Positions 23,136 to 34,345 of a DNA stretch of 64,000 nt are shown here, piece by piece. Each line of letters starts with the position of its first letter. Within the stretch, counting starts at the first letter, position 1. Under the pieces are notes generated by a model that ran no database searches, was not told the origin of the DNA, and was given only the letters and a program-made list of their open reading frames with translations. This DNA is from Mytilus galloprovincialis. Lineage: Eukaryota; Mollusca; Bivalvia; Mytilida; Mytilidae. Location: NCBI RefSeq assembly GCF_965363235.1, contig NC_134845.1:20400524-20464523 (forward strand), in the 5' to 3' direction. The position numbers were made by a program, and so were the translations under genes.

Positions 23136-25307
23136 GGAAAAAAAGGTTATCCTTGACCTTAGGTCATAATCCCAGATAATGTATATAAGAACAAAAATTA
23201 CCAGGCAATGGGTCAGGCAGTCTATTTTCTATGATAGTGCAAAATATTTTTTAAACTGTTTTGCCTGTAAGGACCGACAGAAAATGACTCAGATAATCCC
23301 CTTTTGTGTACCAGTGTAGAACACCGGAGGTGATCTATTTGTTTACCGGACGCAAGACAAATTTAATAATATGATCTTAGGTCCAACCACTTGGTTGTAT
23401 AGTTGTTAAGGTACACAATGACATGCGGTTGTCTCCTCTAATCTATTGATTAAGGATACCAAGGTTAACCCCTTGTCTGTGATAATTAAATCACAATGAT
23501 TCATGCTCCTTCGTGTAGGATATTTACATGTATAATACTGAGTAAAGCAACTATCCAAAGTCACCCGCCTTTGACTTATATTTTTTAATTGTTTTATAAT
23601 TATTAACTAAGGAAAATCACCTTGCGTCATTTTTAAAAACTTTTTCCATATGAACACAAGGCTATAAGGTTTTGTACATTTACTGATTATAGAAATGAAT
23701 GAACCATTGGCATTGTGCTCTACGTTCAGATATGAAGGTGTGACATGTGATAGTATGTTCCGGAATTTCAAGCAACTTCCAAGGTTAATAGGATCTATTT
23801 TTATTTTGTTTTATGCGGACTTATCATACTTTTATAATGTTAATTCCTGTCCAACAAACATCATAATAAGTTCAAGATTATCCTGATATAATGATTTCCA
23901 TCAAAGTCAAACGATTCATGCAATGTTATGGGTGACGATCTCTTAAATTTAACGCTAATATTGTAAAATACAAAGTAATCATAGTAGGATTACTTTCATA
24001 TGTAGTTAGATTTAAGGCACATACTTATTGACAATCCAGTAAAATGCGTGAACCACATCGATCTCTATTAACATTAACCGCACAAGTAAGGAACCTTTCT
24101 ATTGTTCACGAGTAAGCCTGATGAAATTTAAAGTTTATTTCCTTGTACAAAATATTTGTCATCCAGTCTGAACCTGAACTGTGCAGGTTGATTGTTTGGG
24201 TTTCGTCTACAATCTGTGATACCGATAGGCAAAGGTACAAGTATGAGGATACACACTGTATGTTTTGTTAAAGGCTTAAACTTAAGCGCTTGTTCGATGG
24301 ATTATGCTTTACTTTGTTTTACTTCTTTTCTCATTTGATTTGGTTATCGATATGGTCTGTTGTACTGACCGTTCTATTTTGTAATTCATTAAACGCTTTT
24401 AAACATCATGTAGTCTTTGTTTTGTGAAGAAACGTGAGTTGACTTTTTAAAGGAGCCATATGCTTCAAATCTTATTTGCAAGGAAAATATAATAGCCATT
24501 GTGTTAATCCTCTATACCGATAGAGGTGAAAATTCAATGCTTTGTTTGTGAGTGAGGTAAAATAAAGAATGAAAGATATCAAAGGTGACTCGCATATTGA
24601 TACAATAGTGACTAATGGATAAGTTGTTGGAAGGACCTATTCTTTAAAAATGAGTGGGTAGATGCCACATGAATCATGAGATGATCACAGGGGCGGATAG
24701 ATGTCAAGCCAACGGACAAAAAATAACAATTACTTATAAACAGTAACATCTTACTTTTATCATATACACGTAATATGGTCATAGAAATTGTTGTACTTGG
24801 GTAAACACGTTATGGGTACATCGACGGCTAACAGTAAACACAGAAAAAAAATCAGAAGATATATTGAACCAAGAGTGCATCAAAACACATATACACAAAA
24901 ACAGTATGATGTGATTGAACAAATGCATTATGAAGTGCTCATCAAAACTTGAGAATTTACCGTTATAATGTGAGCAGGTAAGTTCAGTCAAAATAATGAT
25001 TTCGACCGACGAATTTGTTTATTTTCTGATTTATTTCGTGTTTACGAATACAACAGAACTTCAACAGTTAAGAAATGTAAGTGTTTTAAATGCCTTTATG
25101 ATTGGATATCACATTCCTCATTAGACGAGCACAGTTACTAACCCTATTCCCTGCTTGTTCATAAATTTTTGTCTCATGCACTTCTTGTCATTCGTCAGTC
25201 GTCCATAAACTTGTAAATACGATTTCTCGATAATATGATATCATGTTCTAAAACATAGTTAGAAATATTGTAGATATGACAATGGTAATAAATGTGTTCA
25301 GACATTC

Positions 25308-25313
25308 TTTATT
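25308..25313 (-). promoter_or_regulatory. Candidate polyadenylation signal
   Basis: AATAAA on the minus strand lies 277 bases after the stop of the FAMeT-like gene. Chance occurrence is possible. Confidence 0.25.
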
Positions 25314-25317
25314 AGGA

Positions 25318-25460
25318 AAAAAAGTTATCTCACAAAAACACCAAACTCCGAGGAAAATTCAAAACAGAAAGTCTCTTAAAAAAATGTCAAAATCAAAAGC
25401 TAAAAAACATCAAACAAATAAATAACCCCTGCCATATTCCTGATTTAGTAAAAGCATATT
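25318..25460 (+). repeat. R4 repeat copy
   Basis: CTCCGAGGAAAATTCAAAAC, AAATCAAAAGC and a CATATTCCTGATTTAG block match the R4 family. This copy is diverged. Confidence 0.75.
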
Positions 25461-25589
25461 CTTATGTAGATAATGGTGTGTTAACAGTGTTAGTGTCATT
25501 CTACATATACGATACAATATTACTTGTATATCAGTTCTTCTGGTTACTTCTTATACGGATTTTACTTATACGACTTCCACTCAAGCAAT

Positions 25590-25831
25590 TTACACTAATT
25601 TGAAAATAGTGGACTTCGAATTATTACGCACAATATCTGAAAACAATGTATAGGTACAAGCTTTTTTATTGAAATCAAATCCACCACATTCCAAGTACAA
25701 AATACAACGACACGCGCATTCCACTTCTGAATTTTCTTCCAAAATATTGAGAATGTTAAAGGTAGGACAATTAGATTTCTTCTCTAGTTTCCATTCGGCC
25801 AAACTCTTCTTTGGACATTGTACAGTTAAAT
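25590..25831 (-). CDS. FAMeT-like protein, C-terminal Cys-rich exon
   Basis: The acceptor is GTTTCAG, entry phase 1, stop TAA at 25590. Seven cysteines in 80 residues, with a CACRC cluster, suggest a disulfide-bonded PAN-like fold. Confidence 0.75.
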
Positions 25832-26809
25832 CTGAAACAAATAAGCCTTTTTAAATTTATAGTTGTAATAACTAAAAGAAAATATTAATCATATGTGTAT
25901 TTACATTGTATTCGAATAACAAACAAAATGAAGATATCCGCATCCCATAGCTGTTTTGTTACTTGATGTAAATGAACAGCTTTGGTTATCAAGTCAAAAT
26001 AAGTTTTTGGTAAATCTGTGCTGTTTAAAGGATGTTTAATTTTTAAACTTTTTTTCTGTTGAATCTACGCTGTACGTCATTCAACCTACTGCATTAAACA
26101 TAATAATTTTCAACTGTTCTAATTCGATGGACTTTAGAATCATGAATTGCCAGATGCAGTCGGATCTACTGACATATCTAAATTCAAGAAGATAGAATTC
26201 TGGACTTTTCACTCAAATGTGTATACATATTTTCGACTATTAAAAGCGGGTTTTTCTAATGACACTATCAAACATCCATCACAAATCAATATACTACAGG
26301 TATTCATGGGAATCAATTATCGAAAGAACACATTATAAAATTTGTGTACTCACCATCAAGAAGAAATTTCAAGTTCAAAGATGCTTCATGCATTGTACTG
26401 ATTTCAATATTTTGAACTGCTAATGGACAAGGCTCTTTCCATCTCATAATAATGTCTTTGTTCAGAATATTTTCTGTTCCAACTGGAACCTTTCCATTTT
26501 CCCAACTAATCCAAAACTTTTTCTCTTGGTTTATGTCAAAAAGCCCAGGTTGGTTGTATAAGTTCACAACATCACGTGCGAGAATTTCACTCCGACCAAG
26601 GACCGATCTTTTATTATTCCATCCCGCTATTACTATATAGTAAATGGGTTTGCGAACTGATGACTTGCTTGATAGTAGTTTCAGATGAAGATCGTTTGGT
26701 CCTTGAACTGTGAATTTCAGAAATTGTCGATGCTTTGGAAATATTCCATAGTCTTGGAGAAGTGCGTGGTTTGTCCCGTTAAATTCAACAGTTATCGATA
26801 TAGTTGAAG
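25590..26809 (-). CDS. Secreted FAMeT-like (Methyltransf_FA) protein with PAN-like C-terminus, 3' part
   Basis: Two exons join in phase 1, 26809-26354 then 25831-25590, ending in TAA. The first holds a farnesoic acid O-methyltransferase-like domain (Pfam Methyltransf_FA type). Its signature is visible as YYIVIAGWNNKRSVLGRSE, a LFDI segment and the hallmark KKFWISWENGKVPVG, followed by DIIMRWKEPCPL. The second encodes a Cys-rich end (QCPKKS, NCPTF, ECACRCILYLECGGFDFNKK), which resembles a PAN/apple-type C-terminus. Both exons begin in phase 1, as modules of extracellular mosaic proteins do. Despite the name, such domains in molluscs mostly occur in secreted or surface proteins, and methyltransferase activity should not be assumed. 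The upstream exon or exons with the start and signal peptide lie above 26809 and were not found. Confidence 0.8.
26354..26809 (-). CDS. FAMeT-like domain exon
   Basis: The acceptor is TTTGTAG and the donor GTGAGT, phase 1 to phase 1. It has 151 whole codons and covers the complete Methyltransf_FA domain. Confidence 0.85.
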
Positions 26810-27267
26810 CTACAAATGAAAACATATCATCAATTACATGAGGATCATTTCTTGTTTATAGCATAATGAAATAGCGTGACAGTTTACAAGTTCATACTTT
26901 TGCAAACAATAGCTGTTGCAATAAACGGTGTGCTATCCTCTATCAGTATTGCGTTTGCAATATCATGAATATTTCTATTCTCGCATTACATTCTGAGATC
27001 AAAAGAAAGACATGCTTGCATAGTTGTATTCATTTAAAAAGTAACAAATATAATCATAACAAACGTGAACAATATTGGCACATGTCAAAGTAGCCGGCGT
27101 GTTTTAGAATTTAAACATTATTTTTATTTGCTGTTAAAAGCACTGTTAAGCCCTTTTCGAGTTAACATGAGTTTTATTTATTTATTGAATGAAAGAAAAA
27201 GAAAATTTTCTTAGGCAAATATTTTTTACAAAAGTATCATATGGCAGATTTTAACCATGGCACAGCT

Positions 27268-27415
27268 TTTTTGGAATCTTGGGTCGTTGATGCTCTTCTA
27301 CTTTGTACTTGTTTGGCTTTCTAACAATTTCATCTGAGCGTCACTGATGAGTTTTATGTAAGCAAAACGCGCGTCTGGCGTATTTGATTATAAGTATGAT
27401 ACCTTTGATAACTAT
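27268..27415 (-). repeat. R1 repeat, 3' part, dead hammerhead
   Basis: The plus strand carries CTGATGA at 27344-27350, but the GAAA box reads AAAA, so G12 is lost. Stem II is also altered. Confidence 0.8.
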
Positions 27416-28129
27416 TAACACATGGTAGGACAAAAATACGCTTTACATATTATATAGCTTATTTAATATACGAATGGAAAAAAGATTAAAACAAAAGAAA
27501 CACAAACAACATTGCCGGAGCCATATAATGAAAACTCTTGTCAGTTTAAAGATTTTGTTAATTGATTTATGAAGCTCAACCGCTTTCAACTAATATGTTT
27601 AATTGGAATAACAAATTAAATTAGGTATGATTTGGAATTTTCTACTGAATGTTTAAGATGGCTATGGGATAGTAACACATTGTCAAATGAGTGTGAATAC
27701 ATGCTTGTCACACTGTGAGTAATCCTTTTTACATTGGATGACCGTGAGGGTATTCCGGTGTGTTGGTGTCGCCTAGATTTCCATTACATAACTTTCGTGT
27801 TGGTATTGTAACCGATCTATAAACATGATAAAAACGCGGACATCCTCGAGTGCAAAATACATTCCTTATTGCTTGTTACAAATTTATTTTTTCAATGGAT
27901 ACTCCGAAACATATTTTTTTTTAGAAAATAAATTAATAATATGAAAATGTCTTGTCGTTAGAAATATATGTATATTTGTTTTTAAAATCTTTAATATCTA
28001 TGCACACGTACAGAAAATTTGTGTTAACACATGCGGAAAAATATATCAAGAACGTTTGCCATCCCTCATGCAGGGTTATCTGTCTTTGTTCTCTCTCAAG
28101 GACCGATAACTCTGCACGGGAGATTAAAC

Positions 28130-28149
28130 ATTTGGGGGGGGGGGGGGAT
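28130..28149. repeat. Poly-G run
   Basis: An uninterrupted guanine run of about 15 bases. It is simple sequence whose length may be unreliable. Confidence 0.8.
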
Positions 28150-28543
28150 ATGAATGCTTACACAAATCCAATTCATTAGAAAAAATCGATGTATTACAGA
28201 AGAGTGTCCATCATGCACTTGCATTGCACTATTATTAATAAAGTAGAAAATAACGATTTACAAATGGATGAAAATTATATATGCATGTAGCTGTTATATA
28301 CAAATATTAATATAATATATAACAACAAACTAGAGTATCATGACTGATTTGTATCACTAAAATATAATAGTCATTATTGCATAGCAATATAATATATCCC
28401 ACAGAAAGTAACCAAAAGTTAGCGTGCAATAAATTCCGAATTGCACTAGTGCAATAAATCTTCAAAATTCATGACGTCATGAACGGCAAAATATAAGTTT
28501 AAACCAATTTTTACTTTCAAATATTATACTGCTATACAGTAAA

Positions 28544-28664
28544 AGGGTAATTACATAAATATTGGGGAATATTGTCCCTCGTAGAACATATAATGCACTC
28601 GCAAGCTCGTGCAATATAAAGTTCTACTCGGGACAATATTCCCCAATATTCATGCAATAACCCT
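28544..28664. mobile_element. Hairpin (foldback) MITE
   Basis: The left arm (AGGGTAATTACATAAATATT, then GGGGAATATTGTCC) mirrors the right arm (GGACAATATTCCCC, then AATATTCATGCAATAACCCT). The arms are about 50 nt with a short loop around GCACTCGCAAGCTCGTGC. The TGCAATAA-rich sequence just upstream may belong to the same element. Confidence 0.6.
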
Positions 28665-30589
28665 ATATTACGATGAGATTAAATTCCCTGTCATTAATTC
28701 ATCATCCACGCACTAACCTGTTTCAGATAAAAATATATCTGTACATTAACCTCACTTTCATGTATAGAGATCTGATTTTTGTAAAGACAAATGCTTGTGA
28801 CCATCCACAAGCACTTGAAGGCATCCAATATTCAGTACTTCAGTACTTTATTACCTTTTAATGTTGACCTTTAACTTGGTATCTGTTGCGTTTACTCGTT
28901 CTCTTTTCAACTGGCCTTATCGACCACAACTTGGGTTTCTAGATGGTTGCTATCAAAAAGGTAATTTTCTAGTACACTATCAAACTTGTTGAATTGTCTT
29001 TGATGTGTGCCGTTTGTGTACACACAATTAATATTTCTAGTTTGATTTAGTTTGCAATCTGCCCCATTGTTGAGATTTCCCTTCTTTTTATCATATGTTT
29101 CGACTGCTATGTTATTTTGTACTTTCCGCTTGTTCTTAAGTATTGAAATTATCTTTTAAACAATTTTTTTAGAAAGCAACTGCGAAAGAGGATGTTATTA
29201 AGTTATACTTATAACATTCTTTGTATTTTGGCAATAGAGTTAATATAGTTTTGTAATTACAATGAAATATTTTCTATCCAAGGCCTTTTGTTTTCTTGTT
29301 AATTTTTAATGCAATTTCCTATCTGTTTTACAATGAATTCATGTAACCAAAATCCGAAACGGAACTCACTTTGCGCTAAAGATGATCTCTTCAGCAACAT
29401 GATATACCATATCTGTACTTGGAACCATAAAATCGAACACAGATGCATAGCACCTTAACACCCAACCTGCATTGAAGACAGTCCTTAAATTATATATCCT
29501 TTTTATTTGAAGGGTGTTAAAGCCAGAATTTTTTTCTATTTGTACTGCATTTGACGAAAAAAAATCCCACTGAATCTAGATTTTAATTTATTTTGAATAA
29601 ACATAATATAAAAGTATCCCCGGAAAACTGAACAACAATTAATGAATCACTATGGTTATATTAGCAACCAAAGATTAATTTTAAAAAAAGCAATATTAAA
29701 ATTGAATTGCCTATATTCTTTCAAAATTATCTTAACAACATATGATTGGAAAACATTTAAGATAAACTTCGTTAAAACATTAATAAAAATATTAATTTAC
29801 ATAAACTTTCCGGGTCTTAATCCAAATTGATTCGAATAACGATGAAATGTAAATTAATCTATTTTATAGTTTTTCAGTAACATTTGCTCTATCCTGTTGA
29901 ATCATAAATATGAATTTTGCTTACATTTACAGTTATCATAAATACATTTTAATACAACGGCACTTTTAACAGATGCTAGATCTTTCAATGCCCTGTACCA
30001 AAACTCATTTCTTTCTCGTAATAACACAACATATTCTAGCATATATAAATACCATAGTTTTCACAAAAAAATTAAAGTATGAATTCATTTTTAATAAATT
30101 GTTTGTTACTATTGGTTTTGTGTTTTTTGTGATTTAAAGATACCTATTCGTGTGACATCTAGCAAGGTATAAATTTATAAAAAAAAACTTTCTATTCTTG
30201 TGGTTCTATTTGAGTATACCTTAGAACGTTCAATTATGCTCTGAATTAATAAAAACAAAACACTCCAAGAAAGGTTTTGCATGTCTATCTTTATAAAACC
30301 AATTGGAATTCAGTAGGATCCAGAAATATTCAATACAAATTGGACTTCCTAATTGAAATCAAGAGTTCAAATCAGAATACTTATATTTACTTGTTGAAAT
30401 TTAGATATCGAGATTCGAGGTGGATCCAGGATATATCTAAGCACAATCTGGATATTACTAATTTGTTTTTGTAACTTATTGTTTTTATTGAGGCAAATGA
30501 TCAGGGGGAAAACAAAATAATGAATAATAGAATGCAACTCTTTATCCATTCCTTGTTACAAACAAAAGCTGTTAAGAATATAAACAGCC

Positions 30590-31151
30590 TTAAGGGGGTT
30601 CGCGGGTCTAAATGATTTATATAGGATTTCTCTATATTTTTCTATAAATGAACTTTATCTTATAGTTAATAGAAAAATAAAATAAAAAAGTGGGGTCACC
30701 GTTCATTTGCGCTCACAATCTGCCTTCGAAAGAAGCATACACTTTTGTTAAGGCAGTTTTTTCTGTTGAAGTAATAGTAGATATAAAGGTAATATCGAAA
30801 TAAAAAAAAGAAATTTATTACAGAAATCGCTAAAATTTTACAATAATTTAGTTTGAGTACAGCTTATATGGAAATTATATTAAAAAAAGATAGGTCACCG
30901 ATAAGTTGAAAAAGATATTTCAATTTTAGAGCCAAAAAATGGCATTTTTCCACCAAAGGGAGATAATTTGAAACTTTTTCAATGATGTATACATTTTGAA
31001 AGTCATCGGGGGATAACACGAATTGATTGTTTTGAATGATTTTTGTACCATCAGATAAAGTAACAACTACAAAGGGAAATAAATAAAATTTGTAATGAAA
31101 AACAAATGTTTGATTTTTTTCTGAAATTTTTATACCCTCGAGCCTCCTTAA
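30590..31151. mobile_element. TTAA-bounded MITE
   Basis: The left end TTAAGGGGGTTCGCGGGTCT and right end ACCCTCGAGCCTCCTTAA are imperfect inverted repeats with TTAA at both ends. The minus-strand frame 30864-31190 lies mostly inside it and is not a gene. Confidence 0.6.
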
Positions 31152-32924
31152 ATTCAAAGTAAGGGGTTCAGAACGCACACTATATTTCAAGTACTTAAAT
31201 ACTATTTTCGTTATTGTTCATACTTTCCTTATGATTACTCAAAATTGCAAAATATGTTCAAATTTTAGTATCAACTGTAAATAGTTCTGATCGAATGTTT
31301 GGAAATACATGTATATCAAAGCGTTGTTCAACTTACAGTACCTTATATAAACCAATCATACTGTGAGGGTTAGAAGAATTTTAGAAAAAAAAATTCCTGT
31401 GATATAACTTTAAGGATATTGGCCCTACCTCTTTTATTTTTTGACAAGTTCGATTATCAGTTAATTGATATATAGTATTGCTTTATTGTGTCTTTGATAT
31501 TAATAATTATCAAAGGTACCAAGATTATAATGGGCGAAGATTTTTAAGCTTCAAAATATAAATGCTTAAAACTCACAATTGGTGAATTAACTCAGATTTT
31601 TAATTACGACAGACATTTTACTGCATACGTTCATCAATTTATGTCTTGTTATTTTTTTATTAAAGAAAGAGTTTAATGTACTGAAATTGGTTTTTTATCT
31701 TTGCATGTTTCAATTTCGGGATAACTCGTACAAATGTTGTTCTTAAAAATACCAATATACTTCTGATATTAACTATCTGTTTTCATTGTAAATTTCAAAA
31801 GTTGTCTCGCCCTTATGATATACATTACAGTTATCGACAATTATTTGTAAATCTATCTATTCCTCGTGTGTCTAAATATATCGCTTTTGCGTGTGATGAA
31901 CAGATTGTCGTATGTATCATTTTCAAACAAACAGCACAACCGTTACTAAGTGCTTTCATTGCTTTCTTTGTTACATATTTATTTGTTTTTATTATGATGT
32001 AGATTATAACACAATGTTGACTGCTGTATCCCTATATTTCACATTTTTACCTATTATGTCTAAGGGTTTGTGTTCACACATCGTTATCAATATATGGGAT
32101 TGAGGTTTTGATTTTGCCTTTTTATTGGGGAATTTCCATTTTGAATTTTTCACGGAGTTCAGTGTTTTTGTGATTTTACTTTTCAATATAAGTTATTGTT
32201 TGAAACTACAGTATGTTCCTAATATGTTTTTTATAAATTTAGAATTTATATATATTTTTTTTAATCTTCAACTTAATAACTTATTGTTAGCGACGTTATT
32301 CAAAACATTTGTAAATGCTTTTGTAAACAAACATGATTTTGAATTTCTATAACAGTTTTATTTTAGTTTATCACTTATCCATCAAAATTCAGAAATAGTC
32401 ATTACAACATATACTTTCCCTTTGATTTGTGAAAATATCCAATAAAAATACCAATTAAAACTCGATTGTAAATACCAAAGGCTTATTGAGAACATGATAT
32501 ACCCGGGACGTGTCAACTTTTCTGTTGAAATCGGTATTAAGTTTTTGAACAACATAAGAATGCGTTTATCTCTTTTAAAATTATGACGGAAAATAATTAA
32601 CCAACATTTACCTTATGTGTAATTCATTGGCTTATAAATATAGTATACTATCATCTATGTAGGAGTTTCTCAGATTTTCGTCCGAAACTTTTACTTCGTA
32701 TTAGGAATTTCTGTTTTCCAGAATTGTCCTTATACTTTGCAATTTTGTGTGAAGTGAGTCTTATTGTACAAATAGGATAAGGTAACTACCAGCTAACTAA
32801 TGCAATATTCTGATAATCGGACAGTTTATAACACTATGCCCTTAAATACTGAATATGATATATTCAGATACTGCGAGACGTTAAATACCCGTGGTATTGG
32901 CCAACCTTGCTTTCGGAATTTTAC

Positions 32925-33005
32925 AACTTCGTGTTTCATTTGGTTTTCAAATTGTTTTAATATGAGCGCCACTAATAAGTCTTCCGAAGACGATACTTGC
33001 GCCTG
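32925..33005 (-). repeat. R1-like remnant with decayed hammerhead
   Basis: The plus strand reads GAGCGCCACTAATAAGTCTT, then GAAGACGATACTTGCGCC. This is recognisable as the R1 ribozyme region with a damaged core (CTAATAA, GATA). Confidence 0.55.
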
Positions 33006-33509
33006 ACCCTCCTAACCATACGCCTGGAATCTTAGATGAGTGAGTATTATCAATCGGTGAATGTCACTGCTGGTAGAGTTTTTGTGTTTTTTTCATATTA
33101 CTTGAGCCAAGTATTATTTGTATCAAAATAGACTGTACTCTTCGTTCACCGTATGGGCTAAGCTAACCCCTCAGTGGGTATCAAAATGAAGAGTTCAAGT
33201 ATTTGAAAAGACGATGCTTAACTCTTCCAAAATTAACCATTTAACCTATGAGGAGTTTATTTCCACGTCTGCATGTGCACGTGCCTATCTTATATCAGTA
33301 TCATCGTCAGTCGTATATTGTTCCATACCTTAACTAGTATCAGACTTGTTCCCCTTACAATAAAAACAACAGGTAGCCAAAACGTTTTTCAACGTTACTG
33401 TTCAAACCCATCTTATTAAATTGGTCACGGACAGAAAATAAAAGTCAATTGCTATTGTAACGTTATCATAACGAGTCAAATGTAGTGTACTGTAACAAAT
33501 CATAAATAT

Positions 33510-33895
33510 TAAAAAAGAAGAAGATGTGGTATGATTGCCAATGAGATAACTCTCCACAAGAGTCCAAATTGCACATTAAATATCAACTGTAGGGCACCGT
33601 ACAGCCTTCAACAATAAGCAAAGCCCATACCGCATAGTCAGCCATAAAATGCCCTGAAATGTGGAATGAAAACAATTCAAACGAGAAAACTAACAACCTT
33701 ATTTACGTACAAAAAATGAACGAAAAACAAATACGTAAAACACCAACAAACGAAAACTACTGAATTACAGGCTCCTGACTTGGAACAGACACATACATAC
33801 AAAATGTGGCGGGGTTAAACATGTTAGCGGGATCCCAACCTCCTCTTAACCTGGGACAGTGGTGTAACATTACAACATAACAAGCCTCTAAGTGT
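33510..33895 (+). repeat. R2 repeat, long copy
   Basis: Near full length, from AAAAAAGAAGAAGATGTGGT to TGTGGCGGGGTTAAACATGT, then CCTGGGACAGTGGTGTAACA. It shows the 3' part that most other copies lack. Confidence 0.85.
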
Positions 33896-34185
33896 CGTGA
33901 AAAGATAAATACGTTCGAATATGAAATGCTTAGAGAATATTTTTAAAGGCATAACTTCATCTATGACTGTCTATCCTTGAGTGGTTGTAACGACTAATTG
34001 AAGAGACCCATGTATATCAAAGGAGACTGTATGTCATGATCGAATACATGTACCACATCTAATGTATATTTAAACGAATCAGATCAAAGTGTTTCAATAC
34101 TTAAATCATCTACTATGAATCCGCTCGTTAAGTAATTTTACAAAAATTGTTGTAATACCTACATTTTAGTTCTTTGAATTTTGAA

Positions 34186-34191
34186 TTTATT
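34186..34191 (-). promoter_or_regulatory. Polyadenylation signal candidate of the SLC6 gene
   Basis: AATAAA on the minus strand lies 77 bases downstream of the transporter stop codon, a fitting position for a short 3' UTR. Confidence 0.45.
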
Positions 34192-34267
34192 ATTTGTGCA
34201 AAATGAAAATGCATTTGATGTTATATTTCATTTAATGATTTGTCTTTCGTTTGGTTTTTTTTTTGTG

Positions 34268-34345
34268 TTAAACCGTTGTTGTCTTTCCTGGTTCCTCTAA
34301 AATTGGTCTCCAGTCCATCACCGGTTGCAGTGAATTTGCAAATTT
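34268..34345 (-). CDS. SLC6 exon 14 (C-terminal tail)
   Basis: The acceptor is TTTTGTAG, phase 0. It encodes [20 protein letters not shown] then KTTTV and TAA. The 'P..DW.P' cytosolic tail motif is typical of SLC6. The last residues T-T-V fit a class I PDZ-binding motif. Confidence 0.85.
   Translation of the reverse strand, partial: KFANSLQPVMDWRPILEEPGKTTTV

Larger units (their letters stand above)
21223..25589. other. Gene-free stretch with repeats
   Basis: Besides the repeats listed separately I see no supported gene. A frame at 23695-23886 follows an AG but has a poor donor, and is listed under rejected items. Confidence 0.5.
26810..34267. other. Gene-free stretch between FAMeT-like gene and SLC6 gene
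   Basis: Only repeats and small inverted-repeat elements are recognised. Frames at 27952, 28673, 29642, 30277, 31802 and 32125 have no support. Confidence 0.5.

Noticed and set aside
23695-23886. Possible exon downstream of the WSC gene (EPLALCSTFRYEGVTCDSMF)
   Set aside because: It follows an AG in the right phase and has two cysteines, but the only donor (GTTAAT after CTTCCAAG) is poor. No domain is recognised and the rest of the frame is AT-rich hydrophobic noise.
30864-31190. Minus-strand 108-codon frame with a splice-like start, vaguely like a FAMeT domain beginning
   Set aside because: It lies almost entirely inside the TTAA-bounded MITE 30590-31151 and loses any similarity after about 50 residues.
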